This document shows positions 15,911 through 25,313 of a stretch of 58,232 nucleotides of DNA, piece after piece. The notes under the pieces are model-generated. The model saw only the letters and a list, made by a program, of their open reading frames with translations. It ran no database searches and was not told where the DNA came from. Made by a program: the position numbers and the translations under genes. Each line of letters begins with the position of its first letter. The stretch's first letter is position 1. The DNA comes from an uncultured Collinsella sp. Its GTDB lineage: Bacteria; Actinomycetota; Coriobacteriia; Coriobacteriales; Coriobacteriaceae. The stretch covers positions 1 through 58,232 of the forward strand of contig CATXXF010000007.1 in assembly GCA_958403395.1 (NCBI GenBank). The letters are read 5' to 3'.

Positions 15911-16249
15911 CTACACCGCGGCGGGGCCGTGCTCGCCGGTACGGATGCGGATGACTTCTTCGACCGGCTCGACCCAAATCTTGCCGTCACCGACGGCACC
16001 GGTGCGGGCGGCGTTGCAGATGATGTCGACAATGCCGTCAACATGCTCATCGGCACAAATGAGCGTGAACTGCACCTTAGGGATCGTGTTGACAAGCAAC
16101 TCGTTGCCGCGCACGTATTCCTTCCAGCCATGCTGCGCGCCGCAGCCCTGCACTTGGTTGATAGTCATGCCACGAACATCGGCAGCAAACAGCGCGTCTT
16201 TAAGAACCTCAAGCTTTTCGGCACGAACGATCGCCGTAATTTTCTTCAT
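15911..16249 (-). CDS. glnK: P-II family nitrogen regulator (GlnK type)
   Basis: 112 residues, the normal P-II length, downstream of amtB in the usual amtB-glnK order (49-bp gap). The N-terminus MKKITAIVRAEKLE and the B-loop region TGAVGDGKIWVEPVEEVIRIRTGE, with the ATP/effector-binding GDGKI, are well conserved. GlnK trimers plug AmtB channels when glutamine is high. The T-loop is unusual: aligned to E. coli GlnB without gaps, position 51 (the uridylylated or adenylylated Tyr) is Leu and position 46 is Val, with a Tyr at 45 instead (GWKEYVRGNELLV). Covalent control at Tyr51 is therefore not possible; effector binding alone may regulate it. Confidence 0.9.
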   Translation of the reverse strand: MKKITAIVRAEKLEVLKDALFAADVRGMTINQVQGCGAQHGWKEYVRGNELLVNTIPKVQFTLICADEHVDGIVDIICNAARTGAVGDGKIWVEPVEEVIRIRTGEHGPAAV

Positions 16250-16298
16250 AGTGAATTCCTCTCTTATAAGAGTTGGTCTGACAGAACGTTAGAAACCG

Positions 16299-17576
16299 CT
16301 AGTCCAGACCACTAAACGAAGGATACGCGCTCTCGCCGTGCTGACTCGCATCCAGGCCCAGCGCCTCGTCGGCCTCGTCCACGCGCAGGCTGCCGTGGAA
16401 CAGCGCCTTGACCACCGCGGCGATCACCAAGTCGAGCACCAGTACAATAGCGACCGTCACCACAATGCCCAAAATCTGCGAGATGAGCAGCGAGACATCG
16501 CCCGTGTAGAACAGGCCGCCCTTCCCGGTCCACGAGAGCTCCGGCACGCAGAACAGGCCCGTGAGCACCCCGCCCAAGATGCCGCCGATGCCGTGGCAAC
16601 CGAACGCGTCGAGTGCATCGTCGTAGCCGAACTTGGTCTTGAGATGGCTGATAGCCCGGTAGCAGACGGGCGAGACGATCAGCCCCATGACCAGCGCCGC
16701 CCACGGCTCGACAAAGCCCGCGCCCGGCGTGACCACCACAAGGCCCGCAACCAAACCGGTGCTGGCACCCACCAGCGTGGGGCGACCGGTGTGCGCGCGC
16801 TCGACGGCAAGCCACGAGACCATGCCCGCCGCGCTAGCCGTCACGGTGTTGAGGATGGCGAGTGCCGCCACGGCGTCAGCCTTAAACTCGCTGCCGCCGT
16901 TAAAGCCAAACCAGCCAAACCAAAGCAGCCCGGCGCCCAGCGCCACAAACGGCACGTTATGCGGGCGATAGCTCACCATGCCAAAGCCGCGACGACGGCC
17001 GAGCATCAGGCAGAGAATCAGGCCCGTCAGACCGGACGAAATGTGCACCACGTCGCCGCCGGCAAAGTCGAGTGCGCCGATGATGTCGCCGATAAAGGAG
17101 CCATCACCGCCCCAGACCATGTGGGCGAGCGGCGCATAGACCACGAGCAGCCAAATGCCCAGGAAGGCCGTCATGGCACCAAACTTGACGCGGCCGGCCA
17201 GGCTGCCCGTGACGATAGCAGCCGTGATCATGGCAAACGCCATCTGGAAGGCGATGTTGATGATCTGAGGGTAGACGGCACCGTCCGCGGCATTGCCCTC
17301 GGCCGCCTGCAGCATCTGGTTGAGTACCGGCAGGCACAGCAGCTGTTCAAGGCCTCCAATAAACGGGCTGGAACCGTCGCCGCCATAGGCCAGAGACCAG
17401 CCGGCAACAATCCACAGCACACCAACCAGGCCAATGGCGCCAAAGCACATAAGCATGGTGTTGATGACATTTTTGCGCCTGGACAGGCCGCCATAGAAAA
17501 ACGCCAAGCCCGGTGTCATTAAAAACACGAGCATGGTGCAGACGAGCATAAACGTTGTCGATCCCGTATCGTACAT
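16299..17576 (-). CDS. amtB: Ammonium transporter
   Basis: 425 residues from the ATG at 17576 (AGGGAGAGCG upstream); a longer frame to 17633 lacks a ribosome-binding site. Eleven membrane helices are expected. The Amt signature appears as DFAGGDVVHISSGLTGL, and the channel twin histidines are His in VVHISSG and His in AFGCHGIGG. The short cytoplasmic tail after VKALFHGSLRVDEADEALGLD resembles the GlnK-interacting C-terminus. Forms an operon with glnK, expected to be induced under nitrogen limitation; no clear GlnR or AmtR site could be assigned. Confidence 0.92.
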   Translation of the reverse strand: MYDTGSTTFMLVCTMLVFLMTPGLAFFYGGLSRRKNVINTMLMCFGAIGLVGVLWIVAGWSLAYGGDGSSPFIGGLEQLLCLPVLNQMLQAAEGNAADGAVYPQIINIAFQMAFAMITAAIVTGSLAGRVKFGAMTAFLGIWLLVVYAPLAHMVWGGDGSFIGDIIGALDFAGGDVVHISSGLTGLILCLMLGRRRGFGMVSYRPHNVPFVALGAGLLWFGWFGFNGGSEFKADAVAALAILNTVTASAAGMVSWLAVERAHTGRPTLVGASTGLVAGLVVVTPGAGFVEPWAALVMGLIVSPVCYRAISHLKTKFGYDDALDAFGCHGIGGILGGVLTGLFCVPELSWTGKGGLFYTGDVSLLISQILGIVVTVAIVLVLDLVIAAVVKALFHGSLRVDEADEALGLDASQHGESAYPSFSGLD

Positions 17577-17774
17577 TCGCTCTCCCTTGGTCGCATGAAC
17601 GTTGTCGGCGCCCATAATGCGGCCGAGGGGCAACTGGTGTAGACCAGATACGGCGTTGTTAAACGCGGCGTTGTCGAATGGAAACGGTGCCGCAATCTTG
17701 GAAACGGCGCGGCAACGGACGCGAAACGAACGGGAAATACGCGAGCAAGGAAGCCGTGAGCGCGCCCGTCCCGG

Positions 17775-18794
17775 CTAGCGGCGGAACAGCTCGCGGGCTC
17801 GGTCGCGGAGGTCGGTAGCTCGGATGACGCCCTCGTAGCGGTTGATGCGCAAGCGCGGGAAGGCATTGAAGAAGCGCAGGTCGCGTCGGCTGAGCGACAC
17901 GCTTGGCACCGGACGGCTCATGCGCTTGCCGGCAAGGCGACGACTGAGCGACGGACGCGGCATGTTCGGCGCGGCATCGGCCACGCGGCGGGCGGCAAGC
18001 GCCAGGCCGCGAGCACCATCCGCGATAAACGTCGGCATCGAAGCCTTCTCGCGCAGGGCATCGAGCGCGGCGTCGCCCAGCTCGGCCAGCCACGCGTTAA
18101 CGGCACGGCTACGGATGTGCGTCTGTGCCACCGAGTCAATCGTAGAATCGGGAATGCGCTCGAGCATTGAGTCGGACGCGTCGGCAAGCGACTCGTTGAT
18201 GCGGTCGGCAAGGTCGGCCCGGACGCGCTCCAGCTGATCAGACAGACGCCGCCAGCTCGCCAATGAGCACAACGCGTCGACCATCATCGCGACCGCGACG
18301 ATAAAGGCGGACAACCGCACAATCAGCACCGGCAGATGGCCAAGCAGCCCCAGCAATGCCGGCTCCACTAAACGGCAAATGCACAACGCACCCAGGCCAA
18401 ACGCGCAGGCCCAGTACAGACAGATACGTCCGTGCAGGTTAAACGGCAGATGCGAATAGTCCCAAAAGCGAGCGCCCGTTGTTTTTTCCAACAGCACGCC
18501 TACGCTGTACTCAATCACGCTGCATACGAGCGCTGCAGCGACAAACTGGCTCGGGGCATCCGGAATCCCGCGCAACAGCAGCCAGCAGGCAATGCCGCCC
18601 GCGCCATAGATAGGGCAACACGGTCCCAGCAAAAAGCCGCTGTTGGCAAAGCGTCCGTGGTTGAGCATGGCGCAGACTGTCGATTCCCATGCCCAGCCGC
18701 AAAAACCGTAGAAGGCAAACGAGAGCACCAGTGCCGAAAGCGGGCAGGCGGCAAGCGTCGCGCCGTCAAAGGACATGTCGATCGCGGTCCCCAC
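17775..18794 (-). CDS. CmpB-like putative ABC-transporter permease (PF06541)
   Basis: 339 residues from a GTG at 18794, preceded by GGAGAGG at good spacing. Residues about 20-190 hold five hydrophobic helices with the family hallmarks FYGFCGWAWESTVCAML, SGFLLGPCCPIYGAGG and FWDYSHLPFNLHGRI. The C-terminal 150 residues are soluble and basic. The family is annotated as an ABC permease but usually lacks a partner ATPase, and none is adjacent here. The upstream HD hydrolase gene ends 3 bp before the start, so the two are cotranscribed and may be translationally coupled. Function unknown. Confidence 0.8.
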   Translation of the reverse strand: MGTAIDMSFDGATLAACPLSALVLSFAFYGFCGWAWESTVCAMLNHGRFANSGFLLGPCCPIYGAGGIACWLLLRGIPDAPSQFVAAALVCSVIEYSVGVLLEKTTGARFWDYSHLPFNLHGRICLYWACAFGLGALCICRLVEPALLGLLGHLPVLIVRLSAFIVAVAMMVDALCSLASWRRLSDQLERVRADLADRINESLADASDSMLERIPDSTIDSVAQTHIRSRAVNAWLAELGDAALDALREKASMPTFIADGARGLALAARRVADAAPNMPRPSLSRRLAGKRMSRPVPSVSLSRRDLRFFNAFPRLRINRYEGVIRATDLRDRARELFRR

Positions 18795-18797
18795 CGT

Positions 18798-19334
18798 CTA
18801 CCCTCTCCTCTTTTCACTCGATGCTTTACTCACGCTATCGTCCGTCTCGTCCTTGCGCGGCAGGCGGCCGGCGACCGTCTCACGCAGAGCACACCATTTA
18901 TCCGCCAGACAAACAATCCACGCCTCGCGACACGTCGGCGGCACCGGCACCAGCGGAAACATATGCCGCACGATAATATTCCGCTCTCGCGGCGTCAGCT
19001 CAAAATCTTCCTCGGCACGCGCCAGGGCAAAAAACGGATGTCGAAATCCGTGCAGGCGATGACTCGGGTTGGGGTCGTGCCAATCGTAGAGAAAGTAATC
19101 GTGTAACAAGGCTCCGCGCAGCAGCGAGGCACGGTCGATCGAAATGCCAGCACGGCCCAAGTGCTCGGCAAAGGACAGACTTGCCCGTGCCACCGAGGTC
19201 ACATGTGCATAGACCGTCACGCCGCCATGCTGGATAAACTCGCGCGTCAGGTCCAAGCGGCCCACCTGGGCGAGCTGGCGGGCGGCATCGTCGACCTCGT
19301 GCGCGATTTTCTCGGCACGAACGGCATCGGACAT
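18798..19334 (-). CDS. HD-domain phosphohydrolase
   Basis: 178 residues from the ATG at 19334 (AAGGAGGCAGC upstream). A histidine/aspartate pair is visible in LLRGALLHDYFLYDW, with an upstream His in VYAHVTSVARAS and a later RHMFPLVPVPPTCREAWIVCLADKW segment carrying the final Asp of the HD metal site. The small size and the WHDPNPSHRLHGFRHP loop match a family of uncharacterised HD proteins common in Firmicutes and Coriobacteria. Substrates could be nucleotides or phosphoesters. Operon with the CmpB-like gene. Confidence 0.82.
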   Translation of the reverse strand: MSDAVRAEKIAHEVDDAARQLAQVGRLDLTREFIQHGGVTVYAHVTSVARASLSFAEHLGRAGISIDRASLLRGALLHDYFLYDWHDPNPSHRLHGFRHPFFALARAEEDFELTPRERNIIVRHMFPLVPVPPTCREAWIVCLADKWCALRETVAGRLPRKDETDDSVSKASSEKRRG

Positions 19335-19562
19335 GCTGCCTCCTTCCAGCGGCTCACGGCGGCAAGCCACGGCCTGTGCACAATCGATAAAAACATCATT
19401 GAACACATCAGTATGGCATCGGACAAAACGTTTTGCCCCACCAGTTGGCGAATTACCGCGCCGCCGTCACATATCAAACGCCAAAATGTGCGAGACTGTC
19501 TTGTGCAATTGTGTCGGCCGAGGGAGCGCCGACGCTCGATTCGCATGGAGTAACCCACAACG

Positions 19563-21344
19563 ATGCTGCTTACGCAAACGACAACGCCCGAGGACGTCAA
19601 GGCTCTTAATCGTGCCGAGCTCCCGCAGCTCTGCGACGAGATTCGCCACGCCATTCTCGAAAGCTCCGCCGCCGTCGGCGGGCACGTTGCCCCCAACCTG
19701 GGCGTCGTTGAGCTTACGGTCGCGCTCCATCGCGTGTTTAACTCCCCTATCGACAAGATTGTCTTTGACGTTTCGCACCAGACCTACGCCCACAAGGCGT
19801 TGACTGGGCGCGCATACACTTATATCGATCCGAAGCGCTTTGGCGAGGCCTCTGGCTTTGCCAATCCCGACGAGTCCGAGCATGACCTGTTCGCCATGGG
19901 GCATACCTCGACCTCGGTGAGCTTGGGCTGCGGCCTTGCCCACGCGCGCGACCTGGCGGGCGATGCGTACAACGTCATCACCATCATTGGCGACGGCTCG
20001 CTTTCGGGCGGCCTGGCGTTTGAGGGCTTTAACAATGCCGCCGAACTCGATAGCAACCTGATCATCATCGTCAACGATAACGATCAGTCCATTGCCGAGA
20101 ACCATGGCGGCCTGTATCGCAATCTGGCCGAGCTGCGCGCCAGCAACGGCACCTGCGAGCGCAACGTTTTCCGCGCGATGGGGCTCGACTACCGCTATCT
20201 GGACGCCGGTAACGATGTGTTGGCCCTAGTCGACGCGCTGCAGGAACTGCGCAATATCGATCATCCCATCGTGCTGCACGTCTCCACCGCCAAGGGCAAG
20301 GGCTTTGAGCCGGCCCAGAGCGACCCCGAACGCTGGCACCACGTGGGTCCGTTTGACATGGCGACTGGGCGCAAGCTTTGCCCGGGCCATCCGAGCGAGC
20401 CCGCGCCGCGCACCTATGCCGACATTACGGGCGAGACGCTCAGCGCCGCCATCGAGCGCGATCCGCAGGTCGTTGGCATCACGGCCGCCACGTCCTACAT
20501 TATGGGCTTTACACCCGAGCTTCGCGCTGCCGCCGGCAAACAGTTCGTCGACGTGGGCATTGCCGAGGAGCACGCCGTGACCTTTGCCACCGCGCTTGCG
20601 CGCTCGGGCGCCAAGCCAGTCTTTGGTGTGTACGGTACGTTTTTGCAGCGCGCCTACGACGAGCTGTGGCACGACCTGTGCCTCAACGACGCCCCCGCAA
20701 CCATTTTGGTGTTTGGTGCGTCAATCTTTGGCACCACGTCCGAGACGCACCTTTCGTTCTTTGATATTTCCATGCTGGGCGGTCTTCCCAACATGCGCTA
20801 CTTGGCGCCGGCCTGCATGGAGGAATACCTGTCCATGCTGAGCTGGTCGCTCGACCACCGCGAGCATCCCGTGGCGATCCGCGTACCGGGCATTGGCCTG
20901 GTAAGCCGCCCCGATCTGGCGCCCGCCGAGGACACCGATTACAGCGCCGTTCGCTATAACGTGGTGCGTCAGGGCCGCGACGTTGCCGTGCTCGCACTTG
21001 GCGATTTCTTTGAGCTGGGCGAGCGCGTGGCAAACCGTCTGACTGCCGAGTACGGCATCGAGGCCACGCTCGTCAACCCGCGCTTTGCAACCGAGCTCGA
21101 CCGCGAGTTCCTCGACAGTCTTGCCGCCGAGCATCGCGTTGTCGTCACCCTCGAGGACGGCGTCTTGGACGGCGGCTGGGGCGAGCGCGTGGCATGTTAT
21201 CTGGCATGCACGCCGTTGCGCACGCGCACCTTCGGCATCGCCAAGGGCTTCCCCGACCGCTACGACCCCAACGAACTGCTCGCTCAGAACGGCATGACGG
21301 TCGAGAACATGGCCGCCGAAGCCGTAAGGCTACTCAACGAGTAA
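19563..21344 (+). CDS. dxs: 1-deoxy-D-xylulose-5-phosphate synthase
   Basis: 593 residues, a compact version (about 620-640 is usual). Thiamine-diphosphate motif GDGSLSGGLAFEGFNNAAELDSN at about residues 140-162. Substrate and proton-relay histidines occur in VGGHVAPNLGVVELT and VSHQTYAHKALTGR. The transketolase pyrimidine domain has DVGIAEEHAVTFATALA with the catalytic Glu. It condenses pyruvate and glyceraldehyde 3-phosphate, the first step of the MEP isoprenoid route. The gene stands alone, followed by a strong terminator. The 228 bp upstream separate it from the divergent HD hydrolase. Confidence 0.9.
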   Translation: MLLTQTTTPEDVKALNRAELPQLCDEIRHAILESSAAVGGHVAPNLGVVELTVALHRVFNSPIDKIVFDVSHQTYAHKALTGRAYTYIDPKRFGEASGFANPDESEHDLFAMGHTSTSVSLGCGLAHARDLAGDAYNVITIIGDGSLSGGLAFEGFNNAAELDSNLIIIVNDNDQSIAENHGGLYRNLAELRASNGTCERNVFRAMGLDYRYLDAGNDVLALVDALQELRNIDHPIVLHVSTAKGKGFEPAQSDPERWHHVGPFDMATGRKLCPGHPSEPAPRTYADITGETLSAAIERDPQVVGITAATSYIMGFTPELRAAAGKQFVDVGIAEEHAVTFATALARSGAKPVFGVYGTFLQRAYDELWHDLCLNDAPATILVFGASIFGTTSETHLSFFDISMLGGLPNMRYLAPACMEEYLSMLSWSLDHREHPVAIRVPGIGLVSRPDLAPAEDTDYSAVRYNVVRQGRDVAVLALGDFFELGERVANRLTAEYGIEATLVNPRFATELDREFLDSLAAEHRVVVTLEDGVLDGGWGERVACYLACTPLRTRTFGIAKGFPDRYDPNELLAQNGMTVENMAAEAVRLLNE

Positions 21345-21386
21345 AAAACCTCCGCAAGGGAAGCACCCCCTGCGGAGGTTTTTATT
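21345..21386 (+). terminator. Rho-independent terminator of dxs
   Basis: Perfect 12-bp stem AAAACCTCCGCA / TGCGGAGGTTTT followed by TTTATTTT, directly overlapping the end of dxs. Confidence 0.92.
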
Positions 21387-21400
21387 TTCGCGGCGCGAAT

Positions 21401-21618
21401 ATCTCGATCCGTAACATCTATGGCCCGAATTCCCGTCTAACTGTTACAGATCTAGATAAGACGTCTTAGTCCCTGACCTTTGTCTCAATCTGTAACAGAT
21501 AGAGACCTTTTGTCCGTCCAGATGTTACAGATCGAGACATTCGAATTCCCCTGAAGAGAAAATCTCAATCTGTAACAGTTACTCGGCAAAAATGGCTGCA
21601 GATGTTACAGATTGAGAC
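21401..21618. repeat. Tandem array of three TCTCAATCTGTAACA palindromes
   Basis: Three inverted pairs lie end to end: 21401-21416 with 21442-21457 (most degenerate), 21482-21497 with 21523-21538, and 21563-21577 with 21603-21617 (perfect). The consensus arm is GTCTCAATCTGTAACA and its complement. Unit period is about 81 bp, with about 25 bp between arms. It lies in the gap between dxs and the amino-acid ABC operon; most inter-arm sequence is not conserved. Confidence 0.88.
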
Positions 21619-21667
21619 AAAACAGCGAGACAGGCCACCACATCTGCAAGAACCGCCACAAAGGCGC

Positions 21668-21687
21668 CTGTCCCTTTTTGGTAGGCA
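21668..21687. repeat. Partial copy of the CCTGTCCCTTTTTGG repeat
   Basis: CCTGTCCCTTTTTGGTAGG matches the right half of the hairpin family at 31623, 32831, 38947 and 42503, but the left arm is missing. Confidence 0.6.
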
Positions 21688-21728
21688 GAATAACCCATAA
21701 GACAAGTATGTTTCTGAGTTATTTCGTG

Positions 21729-21758
21729 TTGACCCATTTGAGCGCGATAGGGTATAAC
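21729..21758 (+). promoter_or_regulatory. Promoter of the amino-acid ABC operon
   Basis: TTGACC (21729-21734), an 18-bp spacer and TATAAC (21753-21758), 43 bp before the start of the binding-protein gene; a strong vegetative promoter match. Confidence 0.75.
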
Positions 21759-21801
21759 TCTACTCAACCGCTAGGGATTTTATTGAGAAAGGTGTTCTAC
21801 C

Positions 21802-22797
21802 ATGAGCAAGAACCTCTCCCAGCAGGTCGTTCTCGACCGCCGCGGCTTCGTTGCCGCCACCTTCGCAACCGTCGCCGGCCTTGGTCTTGCCGGCTGCTCC
21901 GACACCAGCGCCGAGGCCGACAAGGGTTCCGCCGCCGACTCCTCCAAGAGCTCCGAAGATACCGAGGCTTCCACCACGCTCGACGCCAAGGCGTTCGACA
22001 AGCTCGTCGACAACGGCCCCAAGGCCGATGACGACGCCATCGCCGCCAGCACCTGGGCCACGGCCGTCAAGGACGCCGGCGTCTTTAAGATCGGTGGCGT
22101 TCAGACCTCTACGCTCTTCTCCCTCCTCAACGAGAAAGACGGCAAGACCCGCGGCTTCGACGCCGGTATCGCACAGCTCCTGTCCAACTACATCCTGGGC
22201 GAGAACAAGGTCGAGATCACCCAGGTGACCTCGGACACGCGCGAGTCCGTCCTGCAGAACGGCCAGGTCGACGCTGTCTTTGCCACCTACACCATCACTG
22301 ACGAGCGCAAGAAGCTTGTATCCTTTGCCGGTCCCTATTACTACACGCAGCAGGCCATCCTGGTGCTTGCCGATAACGACGACATCAAGAGCGTCGACGA
22401 CCTGGCCGACAAGAGCGTCGCCGTCCAGTCCGGCTCCAACGGCCCCGCCATCCTGGAGGAGCTCGCTCCCAAGGCCAGCCAGCAGGAGTTCAAGACCGAC
22501 GAGGAGGCCCGCCAGGCACTCCAGCAGGGCCGCGTTGACGCCTACGTCATCGATAACAACATGCAGCAGAGCGCCCTGGTCCGCGAGCCTGGTAAGTACA
22601 AGATCGCCGGCAAGCCCTTCGGCAGCAAGGAGCCCTACGGCATCGGCCTGCCGCTCGATTCCGACGGCGTCGCCTTTGTCAACGACTTCCTTAAGAAGAT
22701 CGAGGACGACGGCACCTGGACCAAGCTGTGGCAGATCTGCATCGGCGACCGTACGGGCGACACCAATGTTCCCGAGCTGCCCGAGATCGGCGCCTAG
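21802..22797 (+). CDS. Amino-acid ABC transporter substrate-binding lipoprotein (glutamate/glutamine type)
   Basis: 331 residues. The N-terminus has DRRGFVAATFATVAGLGLAGCS, a lipobox with Cys at about 32 and an Arg-Arg pair that may mark Tat export. A Ser/Glu/Asp-rich linker (to about 75) leads to a SBP_bac_3 domain with FDAGIAQLLSNYILG, VDAVFATYTITDERKKLVSFAGPYY and the domain-2 strand KSVAVQSGSNGPAI. It captures a polar amino acid outside the membrane and passes it to the two permeases encoded downstream. A hairpin after the stop may give this gene more product than the permease genes, as is usual for binding proteins. Confidence 0.9.
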   Translation: MSKNLSQQVVLDRRGFVAATFATVAGLGLAGCSDTSAEADKGSAADSSKSSEDTEASTTLDAKAFDKLVDNGPKADDDAIAASTWATAVKDAGVFKIGGVQTSTLFSLLNEKDGKTRGFDAGIAQLLSNYILGENKVEITQVTSDTRESVLQNGQVDAVFATYTITDERKKLVSFAGPYYYTQQAILVLADNDDIKSVDDLADKSVAVQSGSNGPAILEELAPKASQQEFKTDEEARQALQQGRVDAYVIDNNMQQSALVREPGKYKIAGKPFGSKEPYGIGLPLDSDGVAFVNDFLKKIEDDGTWTKLWQICIGDRTGDTNVPELPEIGA

Positions 22798-22885
22798 TCA
22801 GCGAGCCTGGTAACGGCCGCAACGAAACCATATGGAAACGCACGATCCGCTTTATTGCGGTAAACTGTTTCCTCACTGAGTTGTC

Positions 22886-22911
22886 GGGGCTTCCGTACAC
22901 ACGGGAGCCCC
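22886..22911 (+). terminator. Intercistronic hairpin (partial terminator or mRNA stabiliser)
   Basis: GGGGCTTCCGT / ACGGGAGCCCC with loop ACAC and one mismatch, followed by TTTCCTTAT, between the binding-protein and permease genes. It probably tunes the binding protein to permease ratio. Confidence 0.7.
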
Positions 22912-22935
22912 TTTCCTTATCGGCGGGAGGTCCGC

Positions 22936-23595
22936 ATGAGTCTCTCCGAGCTCTGGTCGCTCTATGGCCAGAACTATATCGACGCGCTGCTAGCAACCTG
23001 GGGCATGACGCTTGAGTCGTTTGCCATCGCCATGGTGTTGGCCGTCGCCGTCACCGTGATGCGCGTGTCGCCGCTCAAGCCGCTGCGCGTCTTTGGCGAC
23101 CTGTATGTCCAGGTCTTCCGTAACATCCCCGGCATCGCGCTGCTCATTATCGTCGTCTATGCGCTGCCGCCGCTCAAGGTCGTTCTGCCCTACCGCGCCT
23201 GCGTTATCGTCGCCACGGTCCTTTTGGGCTCGGCCTTTGGCTCCGAAAACTTTATGAGCGGCATCAACACCGTCGGCGTCGGTCAGGTCGAAGCCGCACG
23301 TTCGCTCGGCATGAGCTTTAATCGCATCCTCGCCAAGATCGTGATTCCGCAGGCACTGCGCTCAAGTGTATTGCCCATGACCAACCTCTTTATCGCCGTC
23401 ATGCTCACCACCGCGCTCGGCAGCCAGGTCCCGCTTAAACCGCAGGAGCTCACCGGCGTGGTGAGCTACATCAATACCCGCTCGCTCGGCGGCGTCGCCG
23501 CGTTCTTTATCTCGGCACTCGGCTACCTGGGCACGGCCTTTGTGGTGAGCCACATTGGCAACTATATCGATAAGAAGGTGAGAATCCTCCGATGA
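22936..23595 (+). CDS. Amino-acid ABC transporter permease (HisM/GluC family)
   Basis: 219 residues, ATG at 22936 after GGCGGGAGGTCCGC. Five hydrophobic helices. The EAA loop is seen as EAARSLGMSFNRILAKIVIPQALRSSVLP, the contact point for the ATPase. The N-terminal half carries the HisM-type YVQVFRNIPGIALLIIVVYALP. It overlaps the next permease gene by 4 bp (ATGA), implying translational coupling and a heteromeric channel. Confidence 0.9.
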   Translation: MSLSELWSLYGQNYIDALLATWGMTLESFAIAMVLAVAVTVMRVSPLKPLRVFGDLYVQVFRNIPGIALLIIVVYALPPLKVVLPYRACVIVATVLLGSAFGSENFMSGINTVGVGQVEAARSLGMSFNRILAKIVIPQALRSSVLPMTNLFIAVMLTTALGSQVPLKPQELTGVVSYINTRSLGGVAAFFISALGYLGTAFVVSHIGNYIDKKVRILR

Positions 23596-24425
23596 GCAAG
23601 CACTCCACCTCCGCGCTCACCATGCGCGACGCGCTCTACGAGGCTCCCGGCCCCAAGATGCGCGCCAAGATTCGCATCGGCACCGCCATCTCGCTTGTTG
23701 CCGTCGCCGCACTCGTCGTCCTGGTACTGCAGCGCTTTTATGTGACCGGCCAGCTTTCGGTCCACTATTGGTATTTCTTTACGCACCTCACCACCTGGAA
23801 GTTCTTGCTTGCCGGCTTTGAGGGCACTGTTAAGGTCGCACTCACCGCTGGCGCCATCGCGCTGGTGCTGGGCTTAGCCCTTATGCTCGGCCGCACCAGC
23901 GACATTAAGCCGCTGCAGCTGGTCTGCCGCGTGCTTACCGACTTCTTCCGCGGCGTGCCGAGCCTGCTGTTTATCTACTTCTTCTTTTTGGTGCTGCCCC
24001 AGTACAAGATCTCGCTGCCGTCGTTTTGGATGCTCACACTGCCTGTCGCGCTCGCTGCGGCCGGCGTGCTGGCCGAGATTTTCCGCGCCGGCGTCAACGC
24101 CGTGCCGCGCGGCCAGGTCGAGGCCGCCCAGGCACTCGGTCTTTCCAAGGCTAAAATCACCTTTAAAATCGTGTTGCCGCAGGCGATTCGGTTTATCATT
24201 CCGTCGTTGATTTCGCAGCTCGTGGTCGTAGTCAAAGACACCACCGTCGCCTATGTGGTGAGCTACCCCGACCTCATGCAAAATGCCCGCGTGCTCATTA
24301 CCAACTACGATGCCCTCGTGTCGGTCTACCTGGTGATCGCAGTCATCTACATCCTCATCAACGTCGCGATCAACAAGGCCGCTGTCTATGTTTCGCACAA
24401 GACCGGCGCGACCATCATCCGCTAA
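23592..24425 (+). CDS. Amino-acid ABC transporter permease (GluD-like)
   Basis: 277 residues, starting inside the stop of the previous gene. An N-terminal extension of about 35 residues precedes the first helix, as in GluD of actinobacteria. Conserved FFRGVPSLLFIYFFFLVLP and the EAA loop EAAQALGLSKAKITFKIVLPQAIRFIIP are present. It pairs with the upstream permease to form the membrane channel. Confidence 0.9.
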   Translation: MSKHSTSALTMRDALYEAPGPKMRAKIRIGTAISLVAVAALVVLVLQRFYVTGQLSVHYWYFFTHLTTWKFLLAGFEGTVKVALTAGAIALVLGLALMLGRTSDIKPLQLVCRVLTDFFRGVPSLLFIYFFFLVLPQYKISLPSFWMLTLPVALAAAGVLAEIFRAGVNAVPRGQVEAAQALGLSKAKITFKIVLPQAIRFIIPSLISQLVVVVKDTTVAYVVSYPDLMQNARVLITNYDALVSVYLVIAVIYILINVAINKAAVYVSHKTGATIIR

Positions 24426-24461
24426 CGCTTTACCATTTCTAGTCATAAGGAGCCGAGCACC

Positions 24462-25226
<765 letters not shown>

Positions 25227-25313
25227 CCCAATTGCCACGCGGGCAAATTCATCAGTAACGTTTGCTCCGCGCCACCCCTGTGCCATGTCCACCCGGATTC
25301 GAAAGCTACGCCC

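Noticed and set aside
21401..21618. CRISPR array
   Set aside because: Repeats alternate in orientation and pair as palindromes, there are only three units with unequal decay, and no cas gene is in the window.
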